From Paraperlucidibaca baekdonensis (GTDB lineage Bacteria > Pseudomonadota > Gammaproteobacteria > Pseudomonadales > Moraxellaceae), in contig NZ_QUNR01000004.1 in NCBI RefSeq assembly GCF_003387535.1, positions 248,001 through 312,000 on the forward strand: 64,000 nucleotides of DNA. The letters run 5' to 3'. Positions 48,327 through 57,906 of this stretch are shown here, one piece after another (the stretch's first letter is position 1; the number at the start of each line of letters is the position of its first letter). Under the pieces are notes generated by a model. It was not told the origin of the DNA. It worked only from the letters and a program-made list of their open reading frames with translations, and ran no database searches. The position numbers and the translations under genes are program-made.

Positions 48327-50536
48327 AGCGCCGGGCGGCTGCGATGGCGAATGCGCCAGCAACGGTGGATTTTTGGGTTGCGCTGATAATCAAAACCGAT
48401 GGTCGCGGCACTGATATCCTCAATAGCGAACTGCGCCATCAACGCCTCATCGAGCTCGAATTTGCGGAAGTTATTGGAAAAATACAGCGTGCCATCGGGC
48501 GTAAGTAAACGCATGGTGAGTTGCAACATGCGTACATGATCGCGCTGCACATCGAAAACGTCTTCACTGCGCTTGGAGTTAGAAAATGTCGGTGGGTCGA
48601 GGAAAATCAGCTCGTACTGCTCGATGGGTCGCGCCGCCACCTCCTCCTGCAACCACGCCATGACATCGGCCTGAATGAGGCGATTGTCATCATCTGGCAA
48701 GCCATTTAACGCCAAATTGCGCTCGGCCCAGAGCAGATAAGTCGGCGACAAATCCACCGTCGTGGTGGTCTGCGCGCCGCCTAATGCCGCGTGAGCGCTG
48801 ACCGTGCCGGTATACGCGAAAAGGTTTAAGAAGTGCTTACCTTGTGCTTCGCGGGCAATGCGCTCGCGCATCGGGCGATGATCCAAAAACAAGCCAGTGT
48901 CGAGATAATCGGTCAAGTTAACCAGCAGTTGCGCCTGCCCTTCGCGGACCTCAAAAAACTTGCCGCGCTTGGCCTGCTTTTCGTATTGCTGTTTGCCGCT
49001 TTGACGTTCGCGTACCTTCAAAAACACTTTATCGCGATGCAGACCCATGACGTGACGGGTAGCACGCAGGGCTAGCTTGAAGCGCATGGCGGCTTTTTCA
49101 GGGTCCACGGTTTTCGGTGGTGCGTATTCCTGCACATGTAAACGGCCATCATAGACATCAATGGCAATATTGAATTCAGGTAAGTCGGCGTCATAGAGCC
49201 GGAAGCAACGAATGCCCTCAGCATTAGCCGCCTTGAGCGCGGCTTTGAGATTTTTCTGCAGGCGATTGGCGAAGTCCATGGCCTCGGGCGGCAGCTCATC
49301 ATCGCTCGGATAAAACGCCAAGGGCTGCTCAGCTTCGGCGGGTATGACGCGGCCATGGCGAGCAAAAATCGGCAACGCCCCGTTAAATAAGCGTTGCGTG
49401 TTTTTGTGCTCTAAACCCAAGGCATCGGCATGCTCAATATTGGCGGCCAGCACCACCGCATCCCAGTTCGGCAAATGCTTACGCAGTTCACGACCCAAGG
49501 CGCGGTAAACATACTTAATGCTGTCTTCTTCGCCCAAACGCTCGCCATAAGGCGGATTGGTGGCGACCACACCGGGCACAGTGAAATTCATACCGGCACC
49601 GGTATTAGCCGCATCCCAGTCGGCAGGCAACGGCCAGTCACCAATGCGCTGTTGGGCAAAATGAATCCATTGCGCCACGCCGGCGGCCTGGGCGTTACGT
49701 TGAGCACTGCGTAAAGCATCGGCATCGGCATCAAAGCCGACAAGCTGAGGCGGTGCTTGGTCTTGTCCAGCAATACGCCGCGCTACGGCGTCATCACGAA
49801 CCTCACGCCATATCGTGGCATCGTGCCCTAGCCAGCCCTCAAAGCCGAAGCGCACACGCGCCAAACCCGGGGCAATACCCGCCCACATTTGCGCGGCCTC
49901 AATGAGCACCGTCCCGGAACCACACAGTGGGTCAAATAAACGACCTTGCCCGCGCGTCGGCCAGCCCGCCTGCATGAGCAGCGCGGCGGCTAATGTTTCT
50001 TTTAATGGCGCATCGGTTTGCGCAACACGATAGCCACGACGATGCAGGCTATCGCCGGAAAAATCGATGCTAACGCTGATGTTTTCGTCTTCAATAAACA
50101 GGTGCAAGCTGAGGTCAGGCTGCTCACTATCGACTGATGGTCGGTTACCCGTGCGATCGCGAAAACGATCGACAATGCCATCTTTCAAACGCAAGCTCGT
50201 AAAGCGTGTGTGTGTGGCTACGCCCTTCGCTGCCGCGGCGCGAATGGCAAAGCTCGCGTCTTCACGCAAGACATTTTCCCAAGGGTATTTTAATGCCGTT
50301 TGGAAGAGCTTATCGGGATCGCCGGAGGGCACGCTAAATAACGGAAGCAGCACGCGCGAGGCTAACCGCGACCACAAACAGATACGATAGCCCGTGGCCA
50401 AATCGGCCTGCACCGAGATGGCACCTTTGAGTTGACGCGGGGCGCTCGCCCCTAAGGCAAGCAACTCGTCTATGAGCAGTTCATCGAGGCCATCGGCAGC
50501 GGTAACAATCCACTCGCGTTGTGCGGAGGTACTCAT
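48323..50536 (-). CDS. rlmL: bifunctional 23S rRNA methyltransferase RlmKL
   Basis: RlmKL makes m2G2445 and m7G2069 in 23S rRNA. The 737-residue protein has a THUMP domain (residues ~45-155), a first methyltransferase with [16 protein letters not shown] and NPPYGERLG (G2445), and a second with [20 protein letters not shown] and [14 protein letters not shown] (G2069). Both catalytic centres look intact. Its start overlaps the pyrD stop by four bases. Confidence 0.96.
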   Translation of the reverse strand: MSTSAQREWIVTAADGLDELLIDELLALGASAPRQLKGAISVQADLATGYRICLWSRLASRVLLPLFSVPSGDPDKLFQTALKYPWENVLREDASFAIRAAAAKGVATHTRFTSLRLKDGIVDRFRDRTGNRPSVDSEQPDLSLHLFIEDENISVSIDFSGDSLHRRGYRVAQTDAPLKETLAAALLMQAGWPTRGQGRLFDPLCGSGTVLIEAAQMWAGIAPGLARVRFGFEGWLGHDATIWREVRDDAVARRIAGQDQAPPQLVGFDADADALRSAQRNAQAAGVAQWIHFAQQRIGDWPLPADWDAANTGAGMNFTVPGVVATNPPYGERLGEEDSIKYVYRALGRELRKHLPNWDAVVLAANIEHADALGLEHKNTQRLFNGALPIFARHGRVIPAEAEQPLAFYPSDDELPPEAMDFANRLQKNLKAALKAANAEGIRCFRLYDADLPEFNIAIDVYDGRLHVQEYAPPKTVDPEKAAMRFKLALRATRHVMGLHRDKVFLKVRERQSGKQQYEKQAKRGKFFEVREGQAQLLVNLTDYLDTGLFLDHRPMRERIAREAQGKHFLNLFAYTGTVSAHAALGGAQTTTTVDLSPTYLLWAERNLALNGLPDDDNRLIQADVMAWLQEEVAARPIEQYELIFLDPPTFSNSKRSEDVFDVQRDHVRMLQLTMRLLTPDGTLYFSNNFRKFELDEALMAQFAIEDISAATIGFDYQRNPKIHRCWRIRHRSRPAL

Positions 50537-51594
50537 GAAGACGCTCCAACACTCGCATCCACCGTCTGGCGCCGCTTCAGTGCGCGTGATGCGCCAATAA
50601 CCGCCTGCGTAATGACATCCGGCCCTTCATAAATAAAGCCGGTATATATTTGCAACAGCGACGCACCGGCCGCTATTTTTTCGGCCGCCGAATCCGCATT
50701 AGCAATTCCGCCAACACCAATGACCGGCAGTTTGCTATTGAGCGCGGTATGAAACTCGCGCAACACGCGAGTCGCTGATTCACGCACCGGGCGGCCACTC
50801 AAGCCCCCGGCTTCATCGGCAAACTGCAGGCCAGCAACAGCCTGACGCTCGATGGTGGTGTTGGTCGCAATGACGCCATCGATGCCCTGCGCGATGAACA
50901 CCGCCGCCATCGACTCCACATCGAGCAAGCTTAAATCTGGCGCTACTTTCACCAATAGCGGCACGTATTTGCCATGTTGCTCGGCAAGCTCCAATTGGCG
51001 CGCCTTCAAGACAGCTAATAACTGGCTCAAGGCGGCTTCATTTTGAAGGCTGCGCAAACCTTGGGTATTGGGCGATGAAATATTGACAGTGATATAGCTT
51101 GCGTAAGCGTAGACTTTTTCTAAGCAAATCAAATAGTCATCGGCGGCCTGCTCCACCGGCGTGTCGGCATTTTTGCCAATATTAATGCCCAAAATGCCAG
51201 CAAACTTCGCGCGCTGAACATTGCGCACCAAGGCATCGACGCCGTCGTTATTGAAGCCTAAGCGATTGATGATGGCGTGGGCTGCCGGCAAACGAAACAT
51301 GCGTGGCTGGGCATTGCCCGGCTGCGGACGCGGCGTGGTGGTACCGATTTCAATAAAACCAAAACCCAGTGCCGCCAATGCGTCAATGTAATCGCCGTTT
51401 TTATCCAAGCCGGCAGACAAGCCCACCGGGTTTGGAAACGTTAAACCGAGTATAGAGACAGGGTGTGATGGCGGCTGCGGCCAGCGTTGCAATAAGCCCA
51501 TGCGCTCTGCCCAGCGCAGGCTGCCAAGCGCGACATGATGCGCGGTTTCAGGTTCAAGTTGAAACAAGGCGGCGCGCGCCAACGAATACCACAT
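50533..51594 (-). CDS. pyrD: dihydroorotate dehydrogenase (quinone), class 2
   Basis: PyrD oxidises dihydroorotate to orotate with FMN and quinone in pyrimidine synthesis. The 353-residue protein has an N-terminal membrane-associating extension, then [36 protein letters not shown], the catalytic-serine segment [15 protein letters not shown] and the FMN-phosphate loop [17 protein letters not shown]. These features and the length are class 2. The gene overlaps rlmKL by four bases, the usual pairing in Pseudomonas-like genomes. Confidence 0.96.
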   Translation of the reverse strand: MWYSLARAALFQLEPETAHHVALGSLRWAERMGLLQRWPQPPSHPVSILGLTFPNPVGLSAGLDKNGDYIDALAALGFGFIEIGTTTPRPQPGNAQPRMFRLPAAHAIINRLGFNNDGVDALVRNVQRAKFAGILGINIGKNADTPVEQAADDYLICLEKVYAYASYITVNISSPNTQGLRSLQNEAALSQLLAVLKARQLELAEQHGKYVPLLVKVAPDLSLLDVESMAAVFIAQGIDGVIATNTTIERQAVAGLQFADEAGGLSGRPVRESATRVLREFHTALNSKLPVIGVGGIANADSAAEKIAAGASLLQIYTGFIYEGPDVITQAVIGASRALKRRQTVDASVGASS

Positions 51595-51679
51595 CAGTCA
51601 CATCCCAGAGCATCAAGAGCGCCAGATTATACGCTATGGCGCGCGCCCTGAGGCCGCGCACCCTCGCCTCTGGTACGAA

Positions 51680-54346
51680 TTAATCGTGTGCCGCGCGAAT
51701 TCGCGTCAGTGTCTCGCGTGTGTCCGATGATAAGGACTCATTCAGCAGAGCATCGAGTGTTTTCAGCACACAGGCTTGCCGCGCAGGGTCTAATTTTGGC
51801 CAGATGCCAAGCGCGCCGGCCAAGCGTGATGCCAATTGCGGGTTGCGCGCATCAATTAACAGCAGCTGCTGCGCTAAGAGGTCATAGCCTTTGCCCGCCA
51901 TGTCGTGAAAAGCTACCGGATTATTGCTGGCGAACTGACCAACAACAGCCCGTACGCGGTTGGGCACGGCGGCATCAAAATCATCATGCTGGAGTAGTGC
52001 CTCCACTGTGTTACGCGCTGAGGCGTGCGGCGCACTGGCCTGCGTGGCAAACCATTGATCGAGCACCAAGGGCTCATGCTGCCAACGCGCATAAAATGCC
52101 TGCACCGCTGCATCGGCACCCGGCAATTGCTGATGCACGAGCGTAGTTAGCGCGGCCTGCTCGGCACTCATGTGCGGCGCGACCGACAGCCAGCGCTGCG
52201 CCATCGTGGCAGCAGCTTCTGGCTGCAGACGGGCCAATGCGTCGAGGGCAACCGCCTCAAGACTGCGCGCGGCCATCGCGGCGGCACTGTAGACATAGGG
52301 CGTGAGCATGTGCTCATTGGCGAGAATGCTCTGCAAACTGCCTTCGAGTGGAGTTAGCACTTGTAGCAGCAACGCCTCGCGCGCGCGCTGTAGCGCGGCG
52401 GGGTCGTAGCAACTGACCTGATCAGACAGATAGGCCAAGTTGGGCAATTGCAAGAGCTTACTGGCCAGTGCCGGGTCACTGGTCGCGAGTGCTGGCCACA
52501 TGGCCGCCAAGGCACCTGCCAAGGCACTGTCTTGTGGTTGACGAGCGCGCACATCGCCCCGACGGTACTGCTCAGCGAGCGCTAAAATTTCGCGTGTCGC
52601 CAAGGTATAGGTCGCCGACCATCGATTAAAGCTGTTGCTATCTAGGCGAATAAGCCGCGCTAAATCCTCATCACTGAGAGCGGCTTGTACCCGCACTGGC
52701 GCACTAAAGTCTCGAAATAATGACAACACGGGGGCTTGCTCAACCTGGCTGAAATGCCACGTTTGCTCCGCTTTTTCTAAGAGCAGCTGATGCGAGCTCG
52801 CGCTCACACTCGCCAATGTTGTGGTGAGCTCACCCGTCTCGCCAATAAACCCGAGGCGCACTGGAATCGGCAGTGGCTCGGGCGTCACGCCGGCATGCGA
52901 CGTTTGCGACTGGGTCAGCGTTAATGACAAGGTCTTGCTATCGGCATGCCACGCACTCGTAACACGCACCACGGGCGTGCCGGGCTGGCGATACCAACGC
53001 AGCCATTGGCAAACAAAGGTATCAACGGCTAAGCCATTGGCAATGGCCATGCTGCTGAGGAAATCTTCGACAATGGCGGCTTGGCCATCGTAGGTTTTGA
53101 AGTAATGATCGCTGCCGCGGCGAAAGCCTTCTGCACCTAAAAACGTGTGCAGCATGCGCGCGATCTCAGCGCCTTTTTCGTAAATCGTGAGTGTGTAGAA
53201 ATTATTAATTTCAACAAATGATTCAGGCCGCACAGCATGCGCGAGTGGCCCGGCATCTTCGGCGAATTGGTGGGTTTGCAAAAATGCGACATCTTCCAAG
53301 CGCTGCACCACCGGCGAGAGTTGTTCGGCGGAGAACTGCTGATCACGAAAAACCGTAAAGCCCTCTTTCAGACACAACTGAAACCAGTCGCGGCAGGTGA
53401 CGCGATTACCACTCCAATTGTGGAAGTACTCATGCGCTACTACCGCTTCCACGCGCTGAAATCCGGCATCAGTGGTTGTGGCGGGATGGGCCAATACGCA
53501 GCTGGTATTAAAGACATTGAGACCCTTGTTTTCCATTGCGCCCATATTGAAATGTGACACCGCAACAATCATGTATCGATCAAGATCGTACTCGCAGCCA
53601 TAGCGCTGCTCATCCCAACGCATCGCCGTTTGCAGCGAGCGCATGGCGTGATCGCATTTGTCTTGATCGACCTCCGCGGTGTAAATCTCTAGCGCGACCT
53701 CGCGGCCACTGGCGGTGGTAAAACTATCGCGCAAGACCGCCAAATCGCCGGCCACCAAAGCGAACAAATAACTGGGCTTGGGATGCGGGTCTTCCCAGGT
53801 GGCAAAATGTCGGCCGTTCTCGGCCTTACCGCTCGCCACACAGTTGCCATTGGACAGCAGCACCGGGCAGCTGGCTTGGTCGGCAACGATGGTGGTGCGA
53901 AATGTCGAGAGCACATCCGGGCGGTCAGGAAACAGCGTGATTTTGCGAAAGCCCTCAGCCTCGCATTGCGTGCAATATAAACCGTGCGAGCGATACAGAC
54001 CTTCAAGTGCTAAATTTTTATCGGGATAAATACGCACTTTCGTGCTCAGCACGCCGCCCTCGCCAGCCCCATTAAACTGCCAAGTTTCCCCCTGCCATTG
54101 CCAGTCATCGGCGCTGAGTGGCTGATCATTCCACGCCACACTGAGCAGCTCCAAATCGGCACCGAGCAGCGTTAATGCAGCATCTTTAGGGGCGGATGCC
54201 GCACGCTTAAAGCGCAGTGTTGCGCTGACCTCGGCGCAGTCGCTAAGCAGTTCAACATGCAGGTCCGTGTGCTCAAGCGCATAGTGTGGTGCTTGATAGT
54301 CTTTCAAATAAATAGTGATTGCAGTCAAGCCTACTTCAGTCTTCAT
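51680..54346 (-). CDS. pepN: aminopeptidase N (M1)
   Basis: PepN removes N-terminal residues from cytosolic peptides. From the ATG at 54346 the protein has 888 residues. It carries the substrate motif GAMENKGLN (~269-277) and zinc motif HEYFHNWSGNRVTCRDWFQLCLKEG (His305-Glu306, His309, downstream Glu). The C-terminal half is the helical DUF3458-type domain of bacterial PepN. The ATG 54346 overlaps the DUF2797 stop (ATGA); an upstream in-frame Met would lie within that gene. No signal peptide is seen. Confidence 0.96.
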   Translation of the reverse strand: MKTEVGLTAITIYLKDYQAPHYALEHTDLHVELLSDCAEVSATLRFKRAASAPKDAALTLLGADLELLSVAWNDQPLSADDWQWQGETWQFNGAGEGGVLSTKVRIYPDKNLALEGLYRSHGLYCTQCEAEGFRKITLFPDRPDVLSTFRTTIVADQASCPVLLSNGNCVASGKAENGRHFATWEDPHPKPSYLFALVAGDLAVLRDSFTTASGREVALEIYTAEVDQDKCDHAMRSLQTAMRWDEQRYGCEYDLDRYMIVAVSHFNMGAMENKGLNVFNTSCVLAHPATTTDAGFQRVEAVVAHEYFHNWSGNRVTCRDWFQLCLKEGFTVFRDQQFSAEQLSPVVQRLEDVAFLQTHQFAEDAGPLAHAVRPESFVEINNFYTLTIYEKGAEIARMLHTFLGAEGFRRGSDHYFKTYDGQAAIVEDFLSSMAIANGLAVDTFVCQWLRWYRQPGTPVVRVTSAWHADSKTLSLTLTQSQTSHAGVTPEPLPIPVRLGFIGETGELTTTLASVSASSHQLLLEKAEQTWHFSQVEQAPVLSLFRDFSAPVRVQAALSDEDLARLIRLDSNSFNRWSATYTLATREILALAEQYRRGDVRARQPQDSALAGALAAMWPALATSDPALASKLLQLPNLAYLSDQVSCYDPAALQRAREALLLQVLTPLEGSLQSILANEHMLTPYVYSAAAMAARSLEAVALDALARLQPEAAATMAQRWLSVAPHMSAEQAALTTLVHQQLPGADAAVQAFYARWQHEPLVLDQWFATQASAPHASARNTVEALLQHDDFDAAVPNRVRAVVGQFASNNPVAFHDMAGKGYDLLAQQLLLIDARNPQLASRLAGALGIWPKLDPARQACVLKTLDALLNESLSSDTRETLTRIRAAHD

Positions 54347-55164
54347 AGCACAGTCACTTCCCACTCATAGCCGGTGTATTTGCGTACATTGAGTACGCCG
54401 GTGTCGAATAATAAATATTGGCCTTTAATGCCGGTCAGCACGCCCTCCACGACACCCTTTTCGGGGGCTAGGGACTTCGCCTTCAGGGCAAACGCTTGTA
54501 CCGGATAGTCCAGCGCCAGTACCTCGGCTTCCAAGGGCTCAATTTGCCCCGGGTATTCGGCCATCAAGGCATCAAGCTCAGCATGACAGAGCTCAAATAA
54601 ACGCTCCCGCTCAGCCGCCAAATCAACATCGGCATAGTCGCCCTTCACTAAAGCCTGCCATTTGGTTTTATCGCTAATGTGCTCAGCCAGCACCACCTCA
54701 ATTAGGCCCGATAAACGCCGCGAGGCAACCCGAAAAATCGGCAATGCTTGGCCTGCGCCTTGATCGATCCATCGCGTGGGGATTTGCGTCTCTCGGGTGA
54801 TGCCGACTTTTACGCCTGTCGAGTTGGCGAGGTAGACCACATGCGGAATCATGCAATGCGTCTGACCCCAGTCCGGCTCGCGACACGTCCCCAAATGATG
54901 ATGGCAGGTCTCCGGTTTCATGATGCACATATCGCAGGCGGCTAAAGTGATTAGGCAGCGATAGCAGTAGCCTTGGTTAAAGGACTTATTGCTCGATTTG
55001 CCACAGCCCACACAGGTGATGCGCTCAGAGCAGCTAATGCGCAACGTATGACCAATGTGCTCATTGAGCGAGAAGTCGAGGCCGTCGAGCGGTAAAAAAT
55101 AACGCAAGGCATCAAGCCCTAAGGCCTGTTGGTCGACCCGCATTTTCCGTACAGTACCGCGCAT
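54343..55164 (-). CDS. DUF2797 protein with zinc cysteines and a GIY-YIG-like core
   Basis: The 273-residue protein has a Cys-rich N-terminal half (CVGCGKSSNKSFNQGYCYRC and CDMCIMKPETCHHHLGTC), likely binding zinc. The middle has VVYLANSTGVKVGITRETQIPTRWIDQGAGQAL and SGLIEVVLAEH, a Tyr...Gly, Arg and Glu pattern reminiscent of GIY-YIG nucleases (inference). The C-terminal ~100 residues are nonmotif. DUF2797 is of unknown function. It precedes pepN with a 4-base overlap, conserved in Pseudomonas-type genomes as I recall. Confidence 0.82.
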   Translation of the reverse strand: MRGTVRKMRVDQQALGLDALRYFLPLDGLDFSLNEHIGHTLRISCSERITCVGCGKSSNKSFNQGYCYRCLITLAACDMCIMKPETCHHHLGTCREPDWGQTHCMIPHVVYLANSTGVKVGITRETQIPTRWIDQGAGQALPIFRVASRRLSGLIEVVLAEHISDKTKWQALVKGDYADVDLAAERERLFELCHAELDALMAEYPGQIEPLEAEVLALDYPVQAFALKAKSLAPEKGVVEGVLTGIKGQYLLFDTGVLNVRKYTGYEWEVTVL

Positions 55165-55201
55165 ATTGGCTCCTTTTGTGGGGCGAAAATAGGATGTGTT
55201 T

Positions 55202-55702
55202 ATGAAGCAAGCGAGCCCCGCTCATGCCCCTGCGGCAGAGCATTTAATCACCGAGGCATTGCGCCATCTTAGCAGCGCTTCCACGTGTTTATGGGTAGCC
55301 GATGACGAATTGACGACAGCGGCGGCGAGTAACAGCGCCACATCATTACAATGGGTTTCACGCACGCCCTTGGCGCTACTGAGTGAACCATGGCAGCAGC
55401 GCTACGCCATCGCTATTGCTGTGGTGCCTGCAGAATTAGCGCCATCACAGGCGCTGCATCTGCTATCGAGTTTGCGGGATTTGCACGCGCGTCAGGTACT
55501 TGCGTTTGTTCCAACTAATGCCTTGGGGTGGCAGGCCGCCGATCTGTTAGCACTCGGCATGCAGCGACATGCGCGCTTTCATCACGGCGCACAGCTCATC
55601 GAGGCCTGGAGTTTTGATATCAAAACTTATAAAGCTGTGCCCGACTGGCTGAACCCACGATTTTGGGCAAACCCCGAGCATTGGGGCAAATTTCGCTGGT
55701 AA
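55202..55702 (+). CDS. DUF6231 family protein
   Basis: This ~166-residue protein ends with SFDIKTYKAVPDWLNPRFWANPEHWGKFRW, which I recognise as the DUF6231 tail of Pseudomonas proteins. The rest is a mixed alpha/beta sequence with no catalytic motif; a Rossmann-like or methyltransferase-like fold cannot be ruled out. AGGA lies seven bases before ATG 55202. Its stop abuts the stop of the convergent DUF1315 gene. The function is unknown. Confidence 0.75.
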   Translation: MKQASPAHAPAAEHLITEALRHLSSASTCLWVADDELTTAAASNSATSLQWVSRTPLALLSEPWQQRYAIAIAVVPAELAPSQALHLLSSLRDLHARQVLAFVPTNALGWQAADLLALGMQRHARFHHGAQLIEAWSFDIKTYKAVPDWLNPRFWANPEHWGKFRW

Positions 55703-55972
55703 TCAGTGTAAGAACTTCACCGGCTTTTCAGCCGCCGTGGGGTCATCGCAGACCTCGCCCTCTTTCTCGGCTTTATGGATATAGCCGCTGTGTTCGGTGG
55801 TCGGCAAATGTTGCTTTTCCCAAACAATCACGGCCTGCAAGCAGGTTTCTAATTGCTCTGGGCTTAAGCGCTGGCCATCGGGCCATTTGCCTAATTCCAC
55901 GGCACGCTTTAAGTTCGCGACAATGTCGGGCGTGAGCACGTCAAGCATGCGCGCCAATAATGCATCACTCAT
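55703..55972 (-). CDS. YeaC-like DUF1315 protein
   Basis: This ~89-residue protein has the DUF1315 core: MLDVLTPDIVANLKRAVELGKWPDGQRLSPEQLETCLQAVIVWE, close to E. coli YeaC in spacing. The C-terminal tail is charged and nonconserved. The ATG at 55972 has GAGG six bases upstream; an ATG at 55993 overlapping nadK is an alternative. It lies 13 bases downstream of nadK, so it is probably co-transcribed. The function is unknown. Confidence 0.85.
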   Translation of the reverse strand: MSDALLARMLDVLTPDIVANLKRAVELGKWPDGQRLSPEQLETCLQAVIVWEKQHLPTTEHSGYIHKAEKEGEVCDDPTAAEKPVKFLH

Positions 55973-55985
55973 GAAAAACCTCGAC

Positions 55986-56867
55986 TCAATCAATACCGGC
56001 TTGGTGACTATTCCAGCCTAGTTTGGTGCGACAAGCCGCGTAAAAATCGTGGCCTGGTGGGTGCAATAAACGCAGTTTAAACGGATGTTTTCGCACATAA
56101 ATCCAATCACCGGATTGCAAAATTTGCCCCGGTTGACCATCGGCACTGATGCGCGGCGGAATATCGGATAAGACTAAGAGTTTAATCTCGCTATTGCCAT
56201 CGACGACAATAGGACGACTGCTCAGTGTGTGCGGGTGCATGGGCACAAGCCCAATAGCATCGAGGCGCGGATGCAAAATTGGGCCACCGCCAGAAAGCGC
56301 ATAGGCGGTGGAACCGGTTGGCGTGGAAATAATCAGGCCATCGGAGCGCAGGCGATAGACAAACTGCCCTTCAATATAAAGCTCAAATTCGATCATGTGC
56401 ACGGTGGTGCCGGTGTGCAAAATCACGTCATTGAGTGCCAGCATCTCGCTTTCTTCGCGACCCTCACGAACCACCGAAGCACTCAATAAAAATCGCACAT
56501 CCTCGCTGTAATGACCCGCTAAAACGGCGCCGACTTGCTGCTCAATTTCGCTGGGTAAGACATCGGTTAGAAAGCCCAAGCGACCACGATTAATGCCGAG
56601 CACAGGCGTGTTGGCGCGCGCCAAGGTGCGCCCAGCGTGCAGCAAGGAGCCATCGCCGCCGACCACAATAATCAGGTCGCAGGCCTCACCGAGTTGGGAT
56701 TTTGTGCAGATCTGCAAATCATCGCGCGCCATGATGGCGGCGGTGTCTTCGTCATAAATGACGTGACGGCCTTGGGCCACTAAATAGCGATGTAGTTCGC
56801 CGAGTGTGTCAGCCACCGCGGCATTGCCGGGGCGACCCATTAGGCCAATATTTCGAAAGGAATCCAT
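55986..56867 (-). CDS. nadK: NAD kinase
   Basis: NadK phosphorylates NAD+ to NADP+. The 293-residue protein has IIVVGGDGSLLHAGRTL with the catalytic Asp72 (GGDG), INRGRLGFLTD, and the NE/D-type substrate segment LNDVILHTG, followed by STPTGSTAYALSGGGPILHP. All key residues are present and the length is normal. It is followed by the DUF1315 gene. Confidence 0.96.
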   Translation of the reverse strand: MDSFRNIGLMGRPGNAAVADTLGELHRYLVAQGRHVIYDEDTAAIMARDDLQICTKSQLGEACDLIIVVGGDGSLLHAGRTLARANTPVLGINRGRLGFLTDVLPSEIEQQVGAVLAGHYSEDVRFLLSASVVREGREESEMLALNDVILHTGTTVHMIEFELYIEGQFVYRLRSDGLIISTPTGSTAYALSGGGPILHPRLDAIGLVPMHPHTLSSRPIVVDGNSEIKLLVLSDIPPRISADGQPGQILQSGDWIYVRKHPFKLRLLHPPGHDFYAACRTKLGWNSHQAGID

Positions 56868-56950
56868 GAGCTAGCCTTTAGCGCGTTGCAAATAGTCTAG
56901 CGACTCATATCGCACGGCGAAAGACGTTTTGGCGGATGATTGTTGCTAGT

Positions 56951-57043
56951 TTAAATCTCAACCGCATCATCGTAGTAGATGTCATCGCTTAACCACAGAT
57001 CGGCATCAGTATTATCGAAATACTCTTCACGTTCCATATCCAT
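56951..57043 (-). CDS. possible 30-residue acidic protein
   Basis: In the 244-base gap upstream of nadK a short open frame encodes MDMEREEYFDNTDADLWLSD followed by DIYYDDAVEI. About a third of its residues are Asp or Glu, and there is one Trp. A weak purine-rich GTGAGA lies ahead of the ATG. It could be a real small protein or chance; nothing similar is recognised. Its conservation upstream of nadK would decide. No other feature was seen in this gap. Confidence 0.35.
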   Translation of the reverse strand: MDMEREEYFDNTDADLWLSDDIYYDDAVEI

Positions 57044-57111
57044 TGTTTTCTCACTGTCTTTTTAATTTGTCAGTGCATTAAAACGCTGGAAAATGACAAG
57101 CAGATGACACC

Positions 57112-57726
57112 TTAACGGTTGCTGATAACTTGCTGCTCAACACGCGGATTGTGCTTACGCTTGCCACGCAATAAGCGCTGCCACAGGGTGGTATCAGACC
57201 ACTCGCTGATCACTTGCTCAGAAAACACCACGCGCTGCATATCGACCGGGCCGATGCGCGGGTTGTCGATGTCAGCACGGAAGCATTGCGCATAGCCGGT
57301 CGCGGTTTCATGAACAATCACCGAATGCAGCGCCACATCTTGCTCGCCATTGGCCATATCGGTGAGGCTCAAGGCGCGATCAATGAGTGTAAAAAACATC
57401 CGCGAAAACTGCTCGGCCGATGGCGACACTGGCAAAGCGATCCAGCGCGCGCTGAACTGCTTACAAGCCGCTATATAGTCGGCGTCATCTTCGTCCCAAA
57501 ACGCCACGGCATGGTCAAAGGCATCAATCAGATTGCGAATATCATCTTTCATCAGGCCAAAGTCGTAGACCATCTGGCCGTTATCGAGGGCGTGCGCTTC
57601 GAGCAAGACTTCGACTTGATAACTGTGCCCGTGAATGGAGCGTTTGCAGCGATCACTGCTGCAATTACGCACAATGTGGGCATTTTCAAAGCGAAACAGC
57701 TTACGAATTAACATGCGATGACTCAT
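57112..57726 (-). CDS. 6-carboxytetrahydropterin synthase-like (QueD family) protein
   Basis: This 204-residue protein has the QueD/PTPS fold: LFRFENAHIV (metal His), CSSDRCKRSIHGHSYQVEV (catalytic Cys and two zinc His), MVYDFGLMKDDIRNLIDAFDHAVAF (second catalytic region) and SVIVHETATGYAQC (Glu). All three zinc ligands and the catalytic Cys are present. It is longer than QueD (about 120) with an extra ~40-residue basic C-terminal tail. Queuosine-pathway synthesis of carboxytetrahydropterin is likely, but no queC or queE is nearby, and a PTPS-like role is possible. Confidence 0.85.
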   Translation of the reverse strand: MSHRMLIRKLFRFENAHIVRNCSSDRCKRSIHGHSYQVEVLLEAHALDNGQMVYDFGLMKDDIRNLIDAFDHAVAFWDEDDADYIAACKQFSARWIALPVSPSAEQFSRMFFTLIDRALSLTDMANGEQDVALHSVIVHETATGYAQCFRADIDNPRIGPVDMQRVVFSEQVISEWSDTTLWQRLLRGKRKHNPRVEQQVISNR

Positions 57727-57815
57727 CGACTTGGCAGACTACGATGGCTTCTAGTCTAGCAAAAACCACGCGATGGGCGGCGGCTTTTTCAGTCGCAAGT
57801 TTCGCCTCAGGCTTG

Positions 57816-57821
57816 TACAAT
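57816..57821 (+). promoter_or_regulatory. candidate mdh promoter -10 (TACAAT)
   Basis: TACAAT matches five of six bases of the sigma-70 -10 consensus. A weak -35 (TCGCAA) lies 17 bases upstream. It is about 85 bases before the mdh ATG. Confidence 0.35.
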
Positions 57822-57906
57822 CGCCCACGGCTTGTGTTGTCACCTGGGCTATCCGCCCTTGCCCCCAGACAGCCTCTATTCAAACGCCCCATCAGGAGTT
57901 TTATTA

